NCBI GenBank assembly: GCA_944322285.1
Contig: CALUOR010000004.1
Coordinates: 61,689 to 125,688, forward strand
Reading direction: 5' to 3'
Source of the DNA: an uncultured Bacteroides sp.
GTDB taxonomy: Bacteria > Bacteroidota > Bacteroidia > Bacteroidales > Bacteroidaceae
Length of the DNA stretch: 64,000 nucleotides
Shown here: positions 1-9,078 of the stretch, piece after piece
Layout: each line of letters begins with the position of its first letter
Position numbering within the stretch: position 1 is the first letter of the stretch
The notes under the pieces: generated by a model
Told to the model about the DNA's origin: nothing
The model's input: only the letters and a program-made list of their open reading frames with translations
Databases searched by the model: none
Program-made: the position numbers and the translations under genes

Positions 1-1616
1 AGGATAGCAGGCGGGATTATATTTATAACTATAATCGTAAGATTGAACGTATGTTTATGGATGCCACGGTACGTTATGAGAATAGTTTTATAGACAACAA
101 TCTTGACCTTAACGTATTGCTTGGTGCCAGTCAGGAAATGCGGCGCGATCGGAGTTTCAGTGCGCAGAAGTATGATTGGATAGACTCTTCAGTAGATGTA
201 ATTAATGGTGCTACGGGTGAGTCGACTACTTCCGGTTCGCATACAGAGTGGGCCATGCGTTCTTATTTCGGGCGTATCAATTTAGGTTGGGCGGACAAAT
301 ATTTGTTGGAGGCCAATCTGCGTGCTGATGCTTCTTCCCGATTCCTGAAAGGTAACCGTTGGGGATATTTCCCTTCATTCTCTGCCGGATGGCGTATTGA
401 CCAGGAAGCGTTTATAGAAAACAGCCGTAATTGGCTGGATGCTTTGAAGCTTCGTTTGTCTTATGGTGTCTTGGGTAATAATTATTTGGATAGTGACTAT
501 ATGGCTATTGCTACATACGGGCAGGCTAATTATGTGTTGAACGATGGAATGCAGATAGGTATGGCACAAACCGCTCTCGCGAATGGTGCTTTGACTTGGG
601 AAAGTACAGCTGTTACAAATGCGGCATTGGATTTCAGTGTGCTGAACAATCGTTTGTCCGGTACTGTTGAGTATTTCCATAAACTGACTTCAGATATTTT
701 GATTGACCTTCCTGCTCCGTTGGTACATGGAACGGCTTCTATTCCAACGCAAAACAGTGCGAAGGTGCGTAATCAAGGTTTTGAACTGACCCTGAATTGG
801 GCAGATAAGATTAATGATTTCCATTACAATATTGGTGCTAATCTCACTTTTGTGGATAATAAAGTGACTAAGTTCAAAGGTGATGAGCCAAGTGTAGAAG
901 GTAGTACAATGATTTTGGAAGGCTATCCCATTAATGTGCAATATGTATTAGTGGCAGACCGCATAATCCAAACACAAGAGGATTTAGACTATGTAGAGTG
1001 GTTGGCAAACAATTCGTATGACAAGAATGGTAATAAAGTAGATCCATTCTCTAAATATGTCCGTCCAGAGATGGGTGACGTGCTTTATAAAGATATGAAT
1101 GGAGATGGCATTTTGAGTGATGATGACCGTGTGCCGATGGGGCATGGCGATACGCCGCGTTTGTTCTATGACATCAGCTTGGGCTTTGAGTGGAAAGGTT
1201 TTGACTTCTCTATGTTGATGTCCGGTACGGGTAGCCAAAAAGTACAATATCAAACTATGCGTTCTTCTAGTGTAACCTATGGAAATCAAATCAGTCAGGA
1301 AATAGCAGATGGGCGTTGGTACGAAGGACGGACTGATGCCATTTTCCCCAGATTGTTGACTGGTGATAGCCGTAATACACGTGCCAGTACGATATGGGAA
1401 ACAGATAAGTCTTTCTTCAAGATTCGTAATATCCAATTGGGGTATTCTTTGCCAAAGAAATGGGTGAGCGCAGCTTCATTAAGCCGTGTACGTGTATTCT
1501 GTAGCTTGGAGAATTTCTTCACTTTCACCGGATATGCCGGCATGGATCCGGAAACGAATAAATTAACTTACCCGACCATGCGACAGGCATCTTTCGGACT
1601 AAATGTTTCATTCTAA
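1..1616 (+). CDS. SusC-like TonB-dependent outer-membrane transporter, 5' end outside window
   Basis: The reading frame is open from base 3 to the stop at 1614-1616, so about 538 C-terminal residues of a larger protein are present. What is seen is the last part of a TonB-dependent beta-barrel: alternating aromatic strands, a YFPSFSAGWRI stretch, an MNGDGILSDDDR calcium-loop-like segment typical of SusC barrels, and a terminal aromatic residue (SF). SusC proteins import oligosaccharides across the outer membrane together with a SusD lid. A SusD gene follows 16 bp downstream, which confirms the assignment. The signal peptide, carboxypeptidase-like domain and plug would lie upstream of the window. 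With GH88 and DUF2264 genes downstream, the substrate is probably a uronic-acid-containing glycan (inference). Confidence 0.95.
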   Translation, partial: DSRRDYIYNYNRKIERMFMDATVRYENSFIDNNLDLNVLLGASQEMRRDRSFSAQKYDWIDSSVDVINGATGESTTSGSHTEWAMRSYFGRINLGWADKYLLEANLRADASSRFLKGNRWGYFPSFSAGWRIDQEAFIENSRNWLDALKLRLSYGVLGNNYLDSDYMAIATYGQANYVLNDGMQIGMAQTALANGALTWESTAVTNAALDFSVLNNRLSGTVEYFHKLTSDILIDLPAPLVHGTASIPTQNSAKVRNQGFELTLNWADKINDFHYNIGANLTFVDNKVTKFKGDEPSVEGSTMILEGYPINVQYVLVADRIIQTQEDLDYVEWLANNSYDKNGNKVDPFSKYVRPEMGDVLYKDMNGDGILSDDDRVPMGHGDTPRLFYDISLGFEWKGFDFSMLMSGTGSQKVQYQTMRSSSVTYGNQISQEIADGRWYEGRTDAIFPRLLTGDSRNTRASTIWETDKSFFKIRNIQLGYSLPKKWVSAASLSRVRVFCSLENFFTFTGYAGMDPETNKLTYPTMRQASFGLNVSF

Positions 1617-1632
1617 AAAACTAAAAGAACAT

Positions 1633-3333
1633 ATGAAAAAATATATATTGCTTTTAGCGGTAGCAGGTCTGATGACCAGTTGCTATGATTTGGATCAATA
1701 TCCGCATGACAAACTGAATGCGGGAACATTTTGGAAAACGGCGGAGCACGCCCATCAAGGAATGATGAGTGTCTATAATGTTATGAAAGAAGAAGACGTG
1801 TTCGGTGCTTATTTCTGGCAAGATGGACTGGGCGAAATAGGATATGGTATGAATGAATCGACTATTGAAGGCTCTTATACAGATCAGACAGGCATCGTAA
1901 AAGATAAATGGGAGGGCACCTATGAGGGAATTGCTAGGGCCAATGTCTTGTTACAGAATATTGACGGAGTAGAGATCTCGGACGAAGAAAAAGCCCAATA
2001 TAAAGGAGAGGCAAAATTTATGCGTGCACTTTACTATTTCCATTTATTGGATATGTATGGTGGAGTTCCTTTGTATGATGAAACAACTGTTGTCAGCAAT
2101 GACTTTATGAACATGAAGAATCCGCGTACTACGGAAGAGGAGACTCGCCAGTTCATTTTGAATGATTTGGAAGAGGCTATTAATGTATTGCCTGTGCAAT
2201 GGGAACAAACGGAATACGGACGTGCCACGCGTGGAGCGGCAGTAGCCCTGCGTGGAAAAGTGAAGCTGTATGCCCATGATTATGAAGGAGCGAAAACAGA
2301 CTTTGAAGAAATCGTAAATGACCCGGAAGGTCGTGGATATGGTTATGGACTCTACTCGGACTATGCAAAATTGTTTACTCCAGAAGGAGATTCCAGCAAT
2401 GAGATGATTTTCGCCATTCAAAATATGAGTGGAACAGGAACAGAATATGGTATGGCGTTTGGGTTGCGTCTGGGAAGTCGTTCTTCCTATGGTGGCGGAT
2501 GGAATAACTGTATCCCTTTGGACACGTTTGTCGATTCGTATGAAAATAAAGACGGTACCAAGTTCAATTGGGAAGACTATATCCCCGGATTCACTACAAG
2601 TAAGGAGATTCAGTGTGAAACGTTCCAGGCTGAATTGACTGATGGAGTAGTCTCAAAATATCCGGAGAAGAAAGAGCTGATTCGTCAAATCTATGAAAAT
2701 CGTGACCCGCGTCTTGAACAAACAATTATAACTCCGTATTCTCAGTATTATGGTTGTAACGGAACTACTCCCAAGTGGATGGAGCTCGTTTTGGCTGCCG
2801 GAACGAATGAGAACTATGGATACATACGCAATAATCGCGGATGGTATGACTATCTATGGCGTAAGTTTGTACCCGAAGGAGATATGAACGGTACCTTGAC
2901 TAACCGCTCGCATGTGCCTATCAATTTTCCGCTTATTCGTTATGCGGACGTATTGCTGATGTTGGCCGAATGTTACAACGAGCTGGGTCGTCAGGACGAT
3001 GCCATTGCTTTGATTAACCAAGTGCGTCAGCGCCCATCTACCAATATGCCGGCGTTGAATAGCGGTCCTGCATGGCTGGAAGCCCGTACTAAAGAAGAAG
3101 TTTTTGAACGTATCGATCATGAACGTGCGATAGAATTAGCTTGTGAAGGACATCGTTTCAGTGATTTGAGACGTTGGGGAGTAGCTTTGGAACGTTTGAA
3201 TTTCACTTATGATGACTTGTTGGGTAACGACCGCTTTAACCGTATCTTTAAGGATCGCGATTACCTTTGGCCGATTCCTGCCGTTGAGTTTGAACGTAAC
3301 GCAAACCTGGGCGAACAGAACCCCGGCTGGTGA
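1633..3333 (+). CDS. SusD/RagB-like surface glycan-binding lipoprotein
   Basis: A 566-residue protein with an N-terminal lipoprotein signal (MKKYILLLAVAGLMTSC), so it should be lipidated at Cys17 and shown on the cell surface. The start at 1633 is chosen over an in-frame ATG at 1603, because 1603 lies inside the end of the susC gene and would bury the lipobox. The central region has the RALYYFHLLDMYGGVPL segment of the SusD tetratricopeptide fold, and the C-terminus has the family hallmark WPIPAVEF...NPGW. It pairs with the SusC-like gene 16 bp upstream; known SusC/SusD complexes work as a pedal-bin importer. The glycan bound cannot be read from the sequence. Confidence 0.95.
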   Translation: MKKYILLLAVAGLMTSCYDLDQYPHDKLNAGTFWKTAEHAHQGMMSVYNVMKEEDVFGAYFWQDGLGEIGYGMNESTIEGSYTDQTGIVKDKWEGTYEGIARANVLLQNIDGVEISDEEKAQYKGEAKFMRALYYFHLLDMYGGVPLYDETTVVSNDFMNMKNPRTTEEETRQFILNDLEEAINVLPVQWEQTEYGRATRGAAVALRGKVKLYAHDYEGAKTDFEEIVNDPEGRGYGYGLYSDYAKLFTPEGDSSNEMIFAIQNMSGTGTEYGMAFGLRLGSRSSYGGGWNNCIPLDTFVDSYENKDGTKFNWEDYIPGFTTSKEIQCETFQAELTDGVVSKYPEKKELIRQIYENRDPRLEQTIITPYSQYYGCNGTTPKWMELVLAAGTNENYGYIRNNRGWYDYLWRKFVPEGDMNGTLTNRSHVPINFPLIRYADVLLMLAECYNELGRQDDAIALINQVRQRPSTNMPALNSGPAWLEARTKEEVFERIDHERAIELACEGHRFSDLRRWGVALERLNFTYDDLLGNDRFNRIFKDRDYLWPIPAVEFERNANLGEQNPGW

Positions 3334-3371
3334 TAAAATACAATAGGTATCAATGAATATTCTATATCAAC

Positions 3372-4643
3372 ATGAACAATAAGGTAAAAATGATTGTAGC
3401 TTTCTGCTTGTCCGGCGTAATGGCTTCGGCCCAGACGCCGGGCGCTGAGAAAGCGTTTGTGAAAGAGAACATGACGTTTGCGGCCGAACAATACCGCCTC
3501 ATGCTGAAGACGCCTCCGCAAGGCAAGGAAGGCAAAGGCGTGATGCCGCACAGCCTCCGCAAGGACGGCACACCGTCCAAGGGAAGCATCTACCTATGGA
3601 CGGCGGGATTCTTCCCTGGCAGTTTGTGGTATATCTCCGAATATTTGGACGACTCCGCCTTGCAGGATTCCGCCTTGGTCTATACACGGAAGATGGAACC
3701 CATGAAGAGCTTCACGGACAACCACGACATCGGTTTCATGATGTATTGCAGCTATGGCAACGCCAACCGCTTCGAGCCTCAGCCGGAGTACAAGGATATT
3801 TTGGTAGAGTCTGCCCGTTCGCTCTGCACCCGTTTCCGTCCCAAGGCGGGCGTCATCCAGTCGTGGAACGGATTCCGCTCCTGGCATGGCGACAAGGTGT
3901 ATGATTTCCCCGTGATTATAGACAACATGATGAACTTGGAGTTGCTATTCTACGCTTCGAGGGTGACGGGCGATGATACGTTCAAGAACGTGGCTATCTC
4001 ACACGCCGAGCACACCATGAAGAATCAGGTGCGCGACGACTACAGCTGCTTCCACATCGTCTATTACGACAAGGAAACGGGCAAGCCCATCAAAGGCGAG
4101 ACATCGCAAGGCTACAGCGACAACTCGGCCTGGAGCCGCGGACAGGCGTGGGGCATCTACGGCTTCACGATGTGCTATCGCGAGACGGGCGACAAGCGTT
4201 TCCTGAAAACGGCGCAAGGCATGGCGGACTTCTACCTCGACCATCCTAACTTGCCTTCGGACAAGGTGGCGTGGTGGGACTTCAACGCCCATCAACCGGG
4301 CTATGTGCCGGGCGTCCGCTCCAACGCCAACAAGGTCGTGTTGAACTATCGCGACGCTTCGGCCGCCGCCTGCACGGCTTCCGCCCTGTTGGAACTGAGC
4401 ACCTACGTAAAGGGTGACAAGAGCAAAAAGTATCTGGAAGGTGCCAAGGACATCCTTCACGCCTTGGGCAGCGACAACTATCGTGCCGAACTGGGCAAGA
4501 ACGGCAACTTCATCCTGATGCACAGCACGGGTGCCATCCCACAGAACTCCGAGATAGATGTGCCGCTCACCTATGCGGACTACTATTTCCTGGAAGCCCT
4601 CTATCGCTACGACCGGATGTTGGACGGAAAGAAACCGCTTTAA
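3372..4643 (+). CDS. GH88 unsaturated glucuronyl hydrolase
   Basis: A 423-residue protein with a cleavable signal peptide (ends ...MASAQ). It matches GH88 unsaturated glucuronyl hydrolases, which remove the delta-4,5-unsaturated uronic acid left by polysaccharide lyases through hydration of the double bond. The two family aspartates are present: Asp119 in NHDIGF and Asp184 in IIDNMMN, equivalent to Asp88 and Asp149 of the Bacillus enzyme. The SAWSRGQAWG motif (252-261) is the GH88 signature and separates it from GH105. It follows susD by 38 bp and probably shares its operon. Its codons are richer in G and C at third positions than those of the SusC/SusD genes upstream. The substrate could be a glucuronate-containing plant or host glycan. 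Confidence 0.9.
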   Translation: MNNKVKMIVAFCLSGVMASAQTPGAEKAFVKENMTFAAEQYRLMLKTPPQGKEGKGVMPHSLRKDGTPSKGSIYLWTAGFFPGSLWYISEYLDDSALQDSALVYTRKMEPMKSFTDNHDIGFMMYCSYGNANRFEPQPEYKDILVESARSLCTRFRPKAGVIQSWNGFRSWHGDKVYDFPVIIDNMMNLELLFYASRVTGDDTFKNVAISHAEHTMKNQVRDDYSCFHIVYYDKETGKPIKGETSQGYSDNSAWSRGQAWGIYGFTMCYRETGDKRFLKTAQGMADFYLDHPNLPSDKVAWWDFNAHQPGYVPGVRSNANKVVLNYRDASAAACTASALLELSTYVKGDKSKKYLEGAKDILHALGSDNYRAELGKNGNFILMHSTGAIPQNSEIDVPLTYADYYFLEALYRYDRMLDGKKPL

Positions 4644-4653
4644 TCATAGTCTG

Positions 4654-4703
4654 GCCTCTCCTTCTTACTCCCTTCGGAGGTGAATGCGGGTAGAAGGAGA
4701 GGC
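4654..4703 (+). terminator. Hairpin after the GH88 gene, possible terminator
   Basis: GCCTCTCCTTCT (4654-4665) pairs with AGAAGGAGAGGC (4692-4703), a 12-bp GC-containing stem 11 bp after the GH88 stop. An inner CTCC/GGAG hairpin lies in the loop. The following bases are only moderately T-rich (TCTCTTTACT), so it may be a partial terminator or an RNA-stability element within the operon. Confidence 0.5.
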
Positions 4704-4725
4704 TCTCTTTACTATCCCGGCATAG

Positions 4726-4790
4726 CATCATCCGGGATGATGCCTATCATCATGTACGATGATGCCTGCCATCATGTGGGATGATGCTAT
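4726..4790. repeat. Array of three 17-bp palindromes at 22-bp pitch
   Basis: Three 17-bp units start at 4726, 4748 and 4770. The first, CATCATCCGGGATGATG, is a perfect 8-1-8 palindrome. The next two share the CATCAT and GATGATG ends with changed centres. Spacers are 5 nt (cctat, cctgc). The array fills the gap between the GH88 gene and the DUF2264 gene. The same plan, with the same cctat spacer but a different palindrome, occurs at 20533-20621. Function unknown. Confidence 0.8.
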
Positions 4791-4907
4791 CCCGATGTAG
4801 GGACAAGAGGCAGTCGTGGGTGAGGATAGACGAGGAGATTGTCGTAAGAAACGACTATCGTATCGGTATGTACGAAGTAAACTTACCTATCTAATATACA
4901 AGAAAAG

Positions 4908-6170
4908 ATGAAACAATTGAATTACTGGGCAGTGCTGTTCATCGTGGCGGCACTGCTGTTGCCTGCCGCATCCATGCAGGCGAAGAACAAAAAGGAGAAA
5001 GCGAAACAAGAAGTGACTACCGGTGCACAAGACCGCGAGCAGTGGGTGAAGTGGTTGTGGAAAATTTCCTATCCCGTCATCCATAACCTGGCGGAAGGGA
5101 CCTTGCACCGGAACATGCCGATAGAGACCCCCAACGGGAAACCGGACGGCTATGACGAGATTACTCATTTGGAAGCCGTGGGACGTACCTTGGCAGGCGT
5201 AGCTCCCTGGCTGGCCTTGCCGGACGATGACACGGAGGAAGGCAAACTGCGCAAACAGATGCGGGAGGAGGTACTGAAAGGACTGAAGAATGCCGTGGAC
5301 CCCGAATCGCCGGACAGACTGAACTTTACGAAGCAAGCCCAGCCCATCGTGGATGCCGCTTACTTGGTTCATGCGTTCCTGCGTGCCCCCAAGGCGTTGT
5401 GGGAACCTTTGGACGAGGTGACTAAACAGCGGTACATCGACTCGTTCAAAGCTTTGCGCGACCGTACGGGGGCTTATAACAATTGGCTGCTCTTTACGGG
5501 ACTGACCGAGGCTTTCCTCTTGCAGCAAGGCGAGCAGGCCGACCCTTTCCGCATCAACATCGCCAAGTTCAAGATAAAGGAATGGTATGCGGGTGACGGT
5601 TGGTATAAGGACGGGAGCAAATTCAGCATGGATTATTACAATTCATACGTGTTGAACCCCATGATGGTCGCCATGCTGGAGACACTGGCGACGAAGAAAC
5701 GTGCCAGCCAGAAAGAATGTGAGGAAGCCTTGCGCCGCATGGTGCGTCATGCCGAGTTCTGCGAGCGCATCATCGGGTCGGACGGCACTTATCCCGCTTT
5801 CGGACGCTCGGTGACGTATCGCACGGCGGCTTTCCAATCGTTGGCCGATGTGGCTTTGCGCGAGAAATTGCCGGAGTTTATCAAACCTGCCCAAGTGCGT
5901 TGTGCCCTGACCGCCGTACATCGCAATATGTATGAAGGCAATCAAAACTTCGATGAGAACGGCTGGCTCGTATTAGGCTTCAACGGTCATCAGCCCGAAG
6001 TGGCCGACGGATATACCTCCACTGGAAGCCTTTACATGGCTACGCTGAGTTTCCTCCCCTTGGGCTTGTCCGCTGACAATCCTTTTTGGACAGACGCTCC
6101 GGCCGACTGGACTACCAAGAAGGCTTGGGCGGGTGAGAAAATCCGTAAGGATTACAAAGTGGAATATTAA
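4908..6170 (+). CDS. DUF2264 family protein, probable GH154-type glucuronidase
   Basis: A 420-residue exported protein (signal peptide ending near MQA at about 25), rich in alpha helices and with the pattern of an (alpha/alpha)6 barrel. Conserved-looking stretches are THLEAVGRTLAGVAPWL (about 85-101), FTGLTEAF, GDGWYKDGSKFSMDYYNSYVLNP (about 225-247) and the C-terminal TGSLYMATLSFLPLGL. These are typical of DUF2264. From memory, members of this family have been placed in CAZy GH154 as exo-acting beta-glucuronidases of gut Bacteroides. The GH88 gene upstream fits removal of uronic acids. The 264-bp gap to GH88 holds a hairpin and a palindrome array, so this gene may have partly separate expression. 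The catalytic role is inferred from family and context. Confidence 0.75.
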   Translation: MKQLNYWAVLFIVAALLLPAASMQAKNKKEKAKQEVTTGAQDREQWVKWLWKISYPVIHNLAEGTLHRNMPIETPNGKPDGYDEITHLEAVGRTLAGVAPWLALPDDDTEEGKLRKQMREEVLKGLKNAVDPESPDRLNFTKQAQPIVDAAYLVHAFLRAPKALWEPLDEVTKQRYIDSFKALRDRTGAYNNWLLFTGLTEAFLLQQGEQADPFRINIAKFKIKEWYAGDGWYKDGSKFSMDYYNSYVLNPMMVAMLETLATKKRASQKECEEALRRMVRHAEFCERIIGSDGTYPAFGRSVTYRTAAFQSLADVALREKLPEFIKPAQVRCALTAVHRNMYEGNQNFDENGWLVLGFNGHQPEVADGYTSTGSLYMATLSFLPLGLSADNPFWTDAPADWTTKKAWAGEKIRKDYKVEY

Positions 6171-6176
6171 GCGAAC

Positions 6177-7994
6177 TCATTCTGCCACCGCAATCCCCAT
6201 TTTCTTCATCAGGAAGCAGGCGTTCATGTTTTGTGCCACACCGGGTCGTAGCTGATAAGAGAAAGTCAGCTCATCCCCGGTGATGTCCGCCTCGAAGCAA
6301 TAGTTGGCGATGTGTTGCGGGAATAGGTCTTTCAGCGTACCGAGCAGCAGGTCGTGCGTGGCAATGATGCCGTTGGCTTGTAGGTTCATGAATTGCTTGA
6401 TGAGGGCGAACGAGCCTTTCTGCTTGTCCATGGAGTTGGTGCCTTTCAGGATTTCGTCCAGGATGATGAATAGTTGTTCGCCCGCTTTCAGCTTGTCGAT
6501 GATGAGTTTCAGCCGCTTCAGTTCGGCAAAGAAATAAGATTCATTGTCGTTCAGCGAGTCGGAGGTACGCAGGCTGGTTATGAGTTTGGCGGGGTACAAC
6601 TCCATTTGCGCGGCATAGACAGGACTACCGATGCAGGCCAGCAGGTAGTTGACGCCAATGGTGCGGAGGTAGGTGCTCTTGCCCGCCATGTTGGCGCCGG
6701 TGATGATGATGAAAGCCGGACGTCCATTCATATAAATGTCGTTCGTCACGCATTGCCCGCGGGGCATTAAAGGATGCCCTAACCGTTTGCCACACAACTT
6801 GAAAGGCGCGGAAGTGTCTATGACAGGATAGCAATAGTCCTCCTGGTGGTTGTAGGCAAAGGTGCCTAAGGAATTCAAGGCATCTATCTCCCCGATGGCC
6901 TCCAACCATTGGGGAAGCTCGGCGGCATGGGCTTCTTTCCAAGCCTCTATCCGCATGATTTGCCATATCTCCCAAAAGAAACAGCCGTTCAGCACCGTGT
7001 ACATCAGGTAATTGTTGCGCTGATCCAGTTCGTTCATCAGCTTCACCAACTTCTGAATGGCTTGCGTGGCTTGCCGGTGATCGCTCCCAATCTTCTCTTT
7101 CACCTTTTTCAGCACGGCGCTTTCAAAGGGCTCTTCGTCAATGGCTTTCAGCAAGCGGGCATAGGTTCCTAATATCTGCAGCTTTTTTCCATACACCGCC
7201 TGCACCTTGGATATTTTGTGGGTAAACAGAAAACTAAAAAGGACGATGGCAAACCATAAGATGCCCCATTGGCTGCCCGTGACGAACCCCGTCAATACTC
7301 CGCCTAAGCATCCCAGGTTGAGAAGAGTGACAATAACGGGCAACCAACGGTATCCTGCATGACAACGGAACAAAAGCGGGCTTTTGGCCCAGTCCAACAG
7401 TTCCGCCTTATCGGCCGCTTCTCCCTTGTTCATCAGTCCCAATATGCGGAAATGCCGCCTGAACGCTCCTTTAGCGGCCAGTTCCCGGACGGTCTCTTGC
7501 CGATGAAGTATCTCTTCTCTATCCTCTAAATGATGGTTTAGCCAATCCGCCAATACGTCCTTGCCAATGGGCGTACAGGTACGGTTGAGGCACTGGAACA
7601 AGGAGTGCGCGCCGAACACGTCCAAGTCGTAAGTATAGAGATGCGAGGAATCGATGTACTCCCTCCCTTCGTCCAAGGCGCTGAAGTCATTGTCAAGCGC
7701 CGCCAACTCCTGAAGACTTGTTTCCCTTTCCTTCTCCAAGTATTCTTTCCGCCAAAACAGGCGGTTGTGGTATCGGATGAGCATCAGGAAAGGCAGAAGA
7801 GTAAGAACCAACGTTCCCGCCATCAGCGCCCACCCTTCATTCCAAAAGTAAATGACTCCCGCCACGGCCATGCAGAACAGTAGTACCCGCAAAAGGCTGA
7901 TGCGGTTTATTCGTCCTTGCACGCGGGTTAAGGCTTGTTCCGTCATTTCCACTTGACGGGTATATTCGGTTTTCAGTTCGTTGTAGGTTTGCAT
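6177..7994 (-). CDS. MutS-like ATPase with N-terminal membrane segments
   Basis: A 605-residue protein whose C-terminal third is a MutS-type ABC ATPase. The Walker A motif GANMAGKSTYLRT is near residues 433-445 and the Walker B motif LFIILDEILKGTNS near 513-526, followed by an IATHD switch. The mismatch-recognition domain of true MutS is absent. Instead there are hydrophobic segments near residues 30-75 and 215-255 that look membrane-spanning. This architecture is common in Bacteroidetes and is annotated only as a MutS family protein; its role is not known to me, and post-replicative mismatch repair is unlikely given the missing N-terminal domains. The gene converges on the DUF2264 gene with a 6-bp gap. 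A consensus promoter lies at 8182-8213, giving a leader of about 180 nt that contains a large inverted repeat. Confidence 0.85.
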   Translation of the reverse strand: MQTYNELKTEYTRQVEMTEQALTRVQGRINRISLLRVLLFCMAVAGVIYFWNEGWALMAGTLVLTLLPFLMLIRYHNRLFWRKEYLEKERETSLQELAALDNDFSALDEGREYIDSSHLYTYDLDVFGAHSLFQCLNRTCTPIGKDVLADWLNHHLEDREEILHRQETVRELAAKGAFRRHFRILGLMNKGEAADKAELLDWAKSPLLFRCHAGYRWLPVIVTLLNLGCLGGVLTGFVTGSQWGILWFAIVLFSFLFTHKISKVQAVYGKKLQILGTYARLLKAIDEEPFESAVLKKVKEKIGSDHRQATQAIQKLVKLMNELDQRNNYLMYTVLNGCFFWEIWQIMRIEAWKEAHAAELPQWLEAIGEIDALNSLGTFAYNHQEDYCYPVIDTSAPFKLCGKRLGHPLMPRGQCVTNDIYMNGRPAFIIITGANMAGKSTYLRTIGVNYLLACIGSPVYAAQMELYPAKLITSLRTSDSLNDNESYFFAELKRLKLIIDKLKAGEQLFIILDEILKGTNSMDKQKGSFALIKQFMNLQANGIIATHDLLLGTLKDLFPQHIANYCFEADITGDELTFSYQLRPGVAQNMNACFLMKKMGIAVAE

Positions 7995-8020
7995 ACCTTA
8001 TTATATATAAATGATAATTT

Positions 8021-8152
8021 AATGTGCTAATATGCTAATGTGCCAATGTGCTAATTAGGCTGCGCTGTGTTTGCGTTGGCGTGTTCTCATGCCGCAGGGC
8101 ATTAGCACATTGGCATATTAGCACATTGACACATTGCGGGGCTCCGCCCCGC
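8021..8152. repeat. Long inverted-repeat element (copy 1) plus GC-rich hairpin
   Basis: The left arm, 8021-8055, is built of near-repeats of aatgtgcta. The right arm, 8101-8135, is its imperfect inverse; the inner 15 bp (attagcacattggca) pair perfectly. The 45-bp core between them contains ggctgcgctg and atgccgcagg. A separate GC hairpin, gcggggctccgccccgc, follows at 8136-8152. Copy 2 lies at 23927-24051, a lone arm at 18571-18604, and a copy with the same core but different arms at 58806-58893. Confidence 0.8.
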
Positions 8153-8181
8153 TAAATTCCCATTTTCGTATTTTATGTCGG

Positions 8182-8213
8182 CAAAGATAGTCAATCTGAC
8201 CTATTTCATCAAA
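8182..8213 (-). promoter_or_regulatory. Bacteroides-type promoter of the MutS-like gene
   Basis: On the minus strand TTTG (8213-8210) is followed after 20 nt by TATCTTTG (8189-8182). This is a perfect match to the Bacteroides primary sigma factor consensus TTTG / TAnnTTTG. Transcription should start near 8175 and run through the inverted-repeat element before the start codon at 7994. Confidence 0.75.
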
Positions 8214-8313
8214 ACGGAGGATATTTTTTGTCCGCCCTCTTGCTGATTCTTCAAAAAACACGTATCTTTATCTCCCCAAACCGATAACGGACGGCAAAGT
8301 GATAAAAGTGAAT

Positions 8314-8961
8314 ATGAAGAGATGCGGATTTATAGTTTTGGCTCTTACGCTCTGGCTGGTTATACCCTGTAAGGCCCAGCAAGTGATATATGCCAATTTG
8401 CACGAGCTGGTGGCGCAGGAGGGCGATACGGTCACAACTTTGCGTGTGGAGAAACGCTCAAAGAATAAAATCCTGTTGCTGAGCGGAGGCGACTATCGCA
8501 TTGAGGCCAAGGATAATTCAAGTTTGAGCCGCTATCTGCGCAAGCGTTGTTATGCCGTGCGGGTGGATTCTGCGCTTTATGTCAATTGTCGCAAGATGCG
8601 CTACAAGCGTTATCGTTTTGGAAGTTATTTTGCTCCGGCTTTTCAGATAGGCGAACATGTGTATTTCTGTGCACAACCCGTGGGACAAGCCGCTTCAAGC
8701 ACTTCTACACGGCCTGGCGCTCCACGTCTGGGAGGTGATGTGGGCAATGCCATAGCCGCTTCGGCTTTGATTAACGCGCGTGTGTTTTATGAAATAAATC
8801 CGCGTAACGGACGGGCTGAGTTTGTAAGCAAAGAAAAGATGATGTCTTTGCTTGGCGATTATCCCCACTTGCAGGAACGTTTGCAGCGGGAAACAAGCGA
8901 AGGCGCATCCGTCATGGGTTATTATTTGATGGAATTAAAGCGCTTGGCGGAAGAAAAATAA
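8314..8961 (+). CDS. Exported protein of unknown function
   Basis: A 215-residue protein with a signal peptide (MKRCGFIVLALTLWLVIPCKAQ). The ATG at 8314 is chosen over a GTG at 8299, because it puts the positive residues directly before the hydrophobic core. The mature part has no motif I recognise. It is mixed alpha/beta, with a basic RKMRYKRYRFGSYF stretch near residues 95-108 and a charged helical C-terminus (LQERLQRETSEG...MELKRLAEEK). A near-consensus TATCTTTA at 8263-8270 could be the -7 element. It stands alone between the divergent MutS-like gene and the PepSY-like gene. I do not assign a function. Confidence 0.8.
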   Translation: MKRCGFIVLALTLWLVIPCKAQQVIYANLHELVAQEGDTVTTLRVEKRSKNKILLLSGGDYRIEAKDNSSLSRYLRKRCYAVRVDSALYVNCRKMRYKRYRFGSYFAPAFQIGEHVYFCAQPVGQAASSTSTRPGAPRLGGDVGNAIAASALINARVFYEINPRNGRAEFVSKEKMMSLLGDYPHLQERLQRETSEGASVMGYYLMELKRLAEEK

Positions 8962-9078
8962 TTTTTTTCTTGAAATTTGTTCGTTTTTCCCAATTCTTTC
9001 CTAAAAGGGTTCGTTTCTTTGCAGTACGAAAACAAATTAAGAAAATGAATTAATAACCCTTTTAAAAAACGTACTATT

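Noticed and set aside
4726-4790. Regularly spaced repeats resembling a CRISPR array (here and at 11954, 20533, 32012, 39668)
   Set aside because: Units are 17-bp palindromes with 4-7 nt spacers, far too short for CRISPR spacers, and no cas genes are present.
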